From positions 1 to 15,471 of the forward strand of contig JADFQH010000034.1 of assembly GCA_022561895.1 (NCBI GenBank): a stretch of DNA of 15,471 nt, given 5' to 3'. Under the pieces are notes generated by a model that was not told where the DNA came from, did not search any database, and was given only the letters and a program-made list of their open reading frames with translations. Numbering within the stretch: position 1 is the first letter of the stretch; each line of letters begins with the position of its first letter. Origin of the DNA: Methanobacteriota archaeon. Its GTDB lineage: Archaea > Halobacteriota > Halobacteria > Halobacteriales > Halalkalicoccaceae. The position numbers and the translations under genes are program-made. Positions 12,631 through 15,471 of the stretch are shown in pieces.

Positions 12631-13085
12631 GCATGGGTGGCGCAAGCCCCGAACTGCAGGAGCTTTCCGAACAGCTCCAGCAGCTCGACGCCCAGCAGGA
12701 GGAACTCGAAGCGCAGGTCGAGCGACTGCAGGACGAACAGGTAGAGATCACGGAAGCGGTCGACGCGCTCGAATCGCTCGAAACCGGCTCGACGGTCCAG
12801 GTCCCGCTCGGCGGCGGGGCCTACGTTCGCGCGACGGTCGAGGATATCGACGAGGTGATCGTCGACATCGGCGGTGGCTTCGCCGCAGAGCAGGAACAGG
12901 AGGGAGCAACCGAGACGCTCCAGACAAAACGCAACACGCTTTCGGAACACATCGACGAGACCGAAGCCGAGATCAGTGAGCTAGAGTCCGAGATCGACGA
13001 GGTCGAACAACGCGCCCAGCAGGTCCAGCAACAGGCCCAACAGCAGGCGATGCAGCAGCTCCAGCAGGGCAACGAAGAGCAGTGA
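12627..13085 (+). CDS. pfdA: prefoldin alpha subunit
   Basis: A 152-residue chaperone subunit that forms the prefoldin hexamer (two alpha, four beta) and holds unfolded proteins. It shows the family layout: an N-terminal coiled coil (about 8-50, rich in Q, E and L), a beta-hairpin region (TGSTVQVPLGGGAYVRATV, about 52-70, then DEVIVDIGGGFAAEQ), and a C-terminal coiled coil (about 95-150) ending in a Gln-rich stretch. I chose the ATG at 12627; the upstream open frame is out of context because it overlaps eif6. ATGA overlap with a small upstream frame is noted. It ends 1 nt before ftsY. Confidence 0.94.
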   Translation: MSMGGASPELQELSEQLQQLDAQQEELEAQVERLQDEQVEITEAVDALESLETGSTVQVPLGGGAYVRATVEDIDEVIVDIGGGFAAEQEQEGATETLQTKRNTLSEHIDETEAEISELESEIDEVEQRAQQVQQQAQQQAMQQLQQGNEEQ

Positions 13086-13086
13086 T

Positions 13087-14226
13087 ATGTTCGACGGGCT
13101 GAAAGAGAAGCTCGGGCGCTTTCGCGACGACGTCGAGAAGGAAACCGAAGACGCACACGCGGCGGACGCCGAGGCCGAACCGGAGCCGAGCGACGACGCA
13201 ACCGCAGAGACTGCAGCCGCCGAGGCCGACGCCGAGCCCGAGCCGGCAGCCTCCGGCGAGCCGGTCGAGCCAACTACGGCGGACGCCGAGGACGAGCCCG
13301 CGGCCGAACCGACCAACGAGGAGCGCGAGCAGTCGTCGGACAGCGGGTTCATGCACCGCGCGCGGTCGCTCGCGACCGGCCAGATCGTCATCGATCCGGA
13401 GGTCATCGAGCAACCGCTCGACGAACTCGAATTCGCCCTCCTCGAAAGCGACGTCGAGTTCACCGTTGCCCAGGAGATCGTCGCGAATCTCCGGAGCGAT
13501 CTCGAAAACGCGACCCGCGGGATGACCCAGACGGTCGAAGAACGGGTCGACGAGGCGCTACGCGAGGCGCTTTTGGAGGTTATCAGCGTCGGCCAGTTCG
13601 ATTTCGACGAGCGGATCGCGGAAGCCGACAAGCCGGTGACGATCATCTTTACCGGCGTCAACGGCGTCGGCAAGACCACCTCGATCGCCAAGCTCTCTCG
13701 GTATTTCGAGGAACGGGGCTACTCGACGGTGCTCGCGAACGGCGACACCTACAGAGCGGGTGCCAACGAGCAGATCCGCGAACACGCGGATAGTCTGGGA
13801 ACGAAACTCATCTCCCACGAGCAGGGCGGCGATCCGGCGGCGGTGATCTACGACGGCGTCGAGTACGCAGCGGCCCACGAGATCGACGTGGTGCTCGGCG
13901 ATACGGCGGGGCGGCTCCACACCAACGAGGGCCTGATGGACCAGCTCGAAAAGATAGAGCGGGTCGTCGGTCCCGACATGACGCTCTTTACGGACGAAGC
14001 GGTCGCCGGACAGGACGCCGTCCAGCGCGCCAAAAAGTTCAACGCAGCCGCCGAGATCGACGGCGCGATCCTCACGAAGGCCGACGCCGACGCAAACGGC
14101 GGCGCGGCGATCTCGATCGCCTACGTTACCGGCAAGCCCATCCTCTTTCTCGGTACGGGACAGGGCTACGACGACATCGAACGGTTTGACCCCGAGTGGC
14201 TGGTCGATCAGCTGCTCGGTGAGTAG
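13087..14226 (+). CDS. ftsY: signal recognition particle receptor FtsY
   Basis: A 379-residue SRP GTPase receptor that targets ribosomes to the membrane. After a short N-terminal helix (MFDGLKEKLGRF) comes a long acidic, Ala/Glu/Pro-rich A region (about 18-85), then the N domain (about 88-165) and G domain. GTPase motifs: GVNGVGKTT at 190-198, DTYRAGA at 220-226, DTAGR at 272-276, TKAD at 330-333 and GTGQGYDD at 356-363. It begins 1 nt after the pfdA stop, so it is the last gene of this operon. srp54, often close in haloarchaea, does not follow here; the next genes are on the other strand. Confidence 0.96.
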   Translation: MFDGLKEKLGRFRDDVEKETEDAHAADAEAEPEPSDDATAETAAAEADAEPEPAASGEPVEPTTADAEDEPAAEPTNEEREQSSDSGFMHRARSLATGQIVIDPEVIEQPLDELEFALLESDVEFTVAQEIVANLRSDLENATRGMTQTVEERVDEALREALLEVISVGQFDFDERIAEADKPVTIIFTGVNGVGKTTSIAKLSRYFEERGYSTVLANGDTYRAGANEQIREHADSLGTKLISHEQGGDPAAVIYDGVEYAAAHEIDVVLGDTAGRLHTNEGLMDQLEKIERVVGPDMTLFTDEAVAGQDAVQRAKKFNAAAEIDGAILTKADADANGGAAISIAYVTGKPILFLGTGQGYDDIERFDPEWLVDQLLGE

Positions 14227-14274
14227 CTCCGTTCGTGTTCTCCGGCTGTCGGCGTTCTGTTGGGCAGGAGGATG

Positions 14275-14454
14275 TCAATGGTCGTCTTCGCGCTTCCGGC
14301 CCGCGGTCGCCCTCTTCGCGCTCTTTTTTCGATCCACGCCGTCGTCATCCTCCGATTCGGCGGGGTAGAACACGAGGAGATCGTCCTCGATCTCGAAGAG
14401 CGACTCGGCGTCGATCTCGGCCCGGCCAAAACGCTCGCGAAACGGTTTCTCTAG
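14275..14454 (-). pseudogene. small coding-like frame without a canonical start
   Basis: The minus-strand frame reads LEKPFRERFGRAEIDAESLF and onwards for 59 residues, with an ordered acidic centre (EIEDDLLVFYP, about 21-31) and a charged tail. Codon use has high GC at third positions. It overlaps the phosphoribosyltransferase stop by a few bases, as an operon partner would. The frame is open back to a TGA at 14539-14541, but there is no ATG, GTG or TTG before a GTG at residue 28. Start mutation, frameshift or a non-canonical start are possible. The opposite-strand frame at 14260-14454 is an alternative reading; the minus frame is favoured by its amino-acid composition and neighbour. I do not recognise the family. 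Confidence 0.35.
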
Positions 14455-15002
14455 CGTGTTTCCTCGACGACCACGCGCCCATCTCGCACGTCGACATCGA
14501 CCAGTGCCGAGAACGGGACGGGGAGATCGACCGGCTCGTCACCGCGCCGGATCACGACCACGACCTCCATCGGCTCCGCGCCCAGTTCGATCAGTGCTTC
14601 ACACAGCGCTCTGAGCGTGCCGCCGGTCGAATACACGTCATCGACTACGAGTACGTGATCGCCCGGCTCGATCCCGTTGACGTAGAGTTCCCCCTCGGAG
14701 TACTCCGTCTCCTGATGAACCGCAACCTCCGTGTCGAACCCATACGAGCGCTTTCTGGCCACACTGAATGGAATATCCGTTTCGAGAGTGAGCGCCGTTG
14801 CATGGTGGATCCCCATCGCTTCCGCGGTGAGCACGCTGTCGATCCCCTCTAGATCCGCGACCCGCGAAATTCCGTCCGCGATCTCCCGGAGCAGCGGTGC
14901 GTCGACGGCGGGGATTCCGTCCGTCACTGGGTGAACGAAGTATTCGTACTCCCCTCGCGAGACGACGGGCGCGTCCTCAAGTGATCGCACGAGTCGGTCC
15001 AT
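14451..15002 (-). CDS. purine-type phosphoribosyltransferase (HGPRTase-like)
   Basis: A 183-residue type I phosphoribosyltransferase. The PRPP-binding motif VLVVDDVYSTGGT is at 117-129, and VARKRSYG (81-88) is in the loop typical of adenine/hypoxanthine-guanine salvage enzymes. The N terminus, with YEYFVHPVTDGIP at 20-31, matches the archaeal HGPRTase-like group rather than OPRT. It converts a purine base and PRPP to the nucleotide; which base cannot be decided from sequence. The ATG at 15002 is supported by a TATA-like box about 43 nt upstream. Divergent from the exported protein at 15099 and convergent with ftsY. Confidence 0.88.
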   Translation of the reverse strand: MDRLVRSLEDAPVVSRGEYEYFVHPVTDGIPAVDAPLLREIADGISRVADLEGIDSVLTAEAMGIHHATALTLETDIPFSVARKRSYGFDTEVAVHQETEYSEGELYVNGIEPGDHVLVVDDVYSTGGTLRALCEALIELGAEPMEVVVVIRRGDEPVDLPVPFSALVDVDVRDGRVVVEETR

Positions 15003-15039
15003 ACCTCTCGCTTGCGGACGAACTCGAAAAGTCTACTGG

Positions 15040-15050
15040 CTATAATATTT
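15040..15050 (-). promoter_or_regulatory. TATA-like box of the phosphoribosyltransferase gene
   Basis: On the minus strand AAATATTATAG is centred about 43 nt upstream of the ATG at 15002, implying a leader of about 15-20 nt. Confidence 0.5.
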
Positions 15051-15069
15051 CAAGTACAAATACACAAAA

Positions 15070-15079
15070 CTTATTATCC
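15070..15079 (+). promoter_or_regulatory. TATA-like box of the exported-protein gene
   Basis: CTTATTATCC is centred about 25 nt upstream of the ATG at 15099, giving a leaderless transcript and supporting the longer start over the ATG at 15129. Confidence 0.45.
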
Positions 15080-15098
15080 ATCTAGCTATCCGTGACCT

Positions 15099-15471
15099 AT
15101 GCAACACCACCGAACACCTGATAGTTCGATGGGGCGGCGCACGTATCTCGCCCTCACCAGCGCGGCGGTCGTCGGTGCGGTCGGCGTCGGATCGATCCCG
15201 ACGACGGCGGACGACGACCCCGCACCCGACGACACTGACATCGGTGGTGGTGACGGATACGACGACACCGTCTCGCCCGAGGACGCTGATATCATCGTTT
15301 CGACACGCGAGGAACTGCTTTCCGCAATCGAGAATACAATCGACGGCGAAACGATCTACGTCGACGACGACGCCGAGATCGATCCTCACGCCCCAAACCC
15401 GCAGGCGGGCACCTATCCGCCTCACTGCATGGGCCGGTCCGACGATCCGGACGAACGAGCCGGGGCCGAGC
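15099..15471 (+). CDS. Tat-exported protein, N-terminal part, probably beta-helix type
   Basis: The frame is open from ATG 15099 to the window end (124 codons seen, no stop). After ten polar residues there is a Tat-like signal, GRRTYLALTSAAVVGAVGVG (twin Arg at 13-14), followed by an acidic linker rich in D, P and G (about 38-60). Then comes VSTREELLSAIENTIDGETI and YVDDDAEID (about 67-95), a pattern found at the start of pectate-lyase-like and other right-handed beta-helix proteins. No lipobox is visible. The rest of the protein, and with it any catalytic domain, lies outside the window, so the enzyme type is open. Divergent from the phosphoribosyltransferase gene. Confidence 0.7.
   Translation, partial: MQHHRTPDSSMGRRTYLALTSAAVVGAVGVGSIPTTADDDPAPDDTDIGGGDGYDDTVSPEDADIIVSTREELLSAIENTIDGETIYVDDDAEIDPHAPNPQAGTYPPHCMGRSDDPDERAGAE

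Noticed and set aside
14260..14454. Plus-strand 64-codon frame after ftsY, starting with TTG
   Set aside because: Arg-rich N terminus, no promoter or ribosome site, and the opposite strand gives a more halophile-like acidic protein adjoining the phosphoribosyltransferase; not excluded with certainty.

Overview
The window is a piece of haloarchaeal (class Halobacteria) chromosome. The evidence is the archaeal-type translation genes (uL11, uL1, uL10, P-type L12, eL39, eL31, aIF6, aEF1-beta, prefoldin alpha), strongly acidic proteins, GC-rich codons, Tat-type signal peptides, and TATA-like boxes about 25 nt upstream of most starts, which implies mostly leaderless mRNAs. The genus cannot be named from the sequence alone.

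Layout. 45-2887 (minus): an NhaC-type Na+/H+ antiporter behind a DRG/Obg-type GTPase. 3080-3964 (plus): a conserved 66-residue protein (VNG_1110C-like) and a Tat lipoprotein. 4067-4936: uL11, then an amphi-Trp protein whose stop codon abuts the stop of a convergent ZIP-like membrane protein (4937-5665, minus). 5894-7946: the stalk operon uL1-uL10-L12, where uL1 and uL10 have strong Shine-Dalgarno sequences, unlike most other genes here. 8061-9305: an orphan TctA-type permease. 9425-9876: a 59-residue double zinc finger (HVO_2753-like) and aEF1-beta, as an operon. 9877-10379: 503 nt without a gene, holding ten short, nearly perfect hairpins followed by a C-rich tract. 10380-10943: RNA 2',3'-cyclic phosphodiesterase ThpR. 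11026-11310: a small zinc-finger protein. 11461-14226: eL39-eL31-aIF6-prefoldin alpha-FtsY, tightly packed. 14275-15002 (minus): a small reading frame without a usable start codon behind a purine-type phosphoribosyltransferase. 15099 to the end: the start of a Tat-exported protein, probably a beta-helix protein.

Most genes serve translation and nascent-chain handling: ribosomal stalk and exit-tunnel proteins, elongation and subunit-joining factors, a chaperone and the SRP receptor. Transport and surface genes sit between these blocks. No mobile element, CRISPR array, tRNA or rRNA was recognised.

The most unusual part is the hairpin array at 9906-10264, where stems differ but the architecture repeats and arm defects are G-U wobbles on the plus strand. 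Next are two identical GTGATCAC palindromes exactly 20 bp apart inside a 14-bp inverted repeat downstream of rpl11, a coding-like frame at 14275-14454 that lacks an ATG, GTG or TTG, and the absence of rpl18a between eif6 and pfdA.
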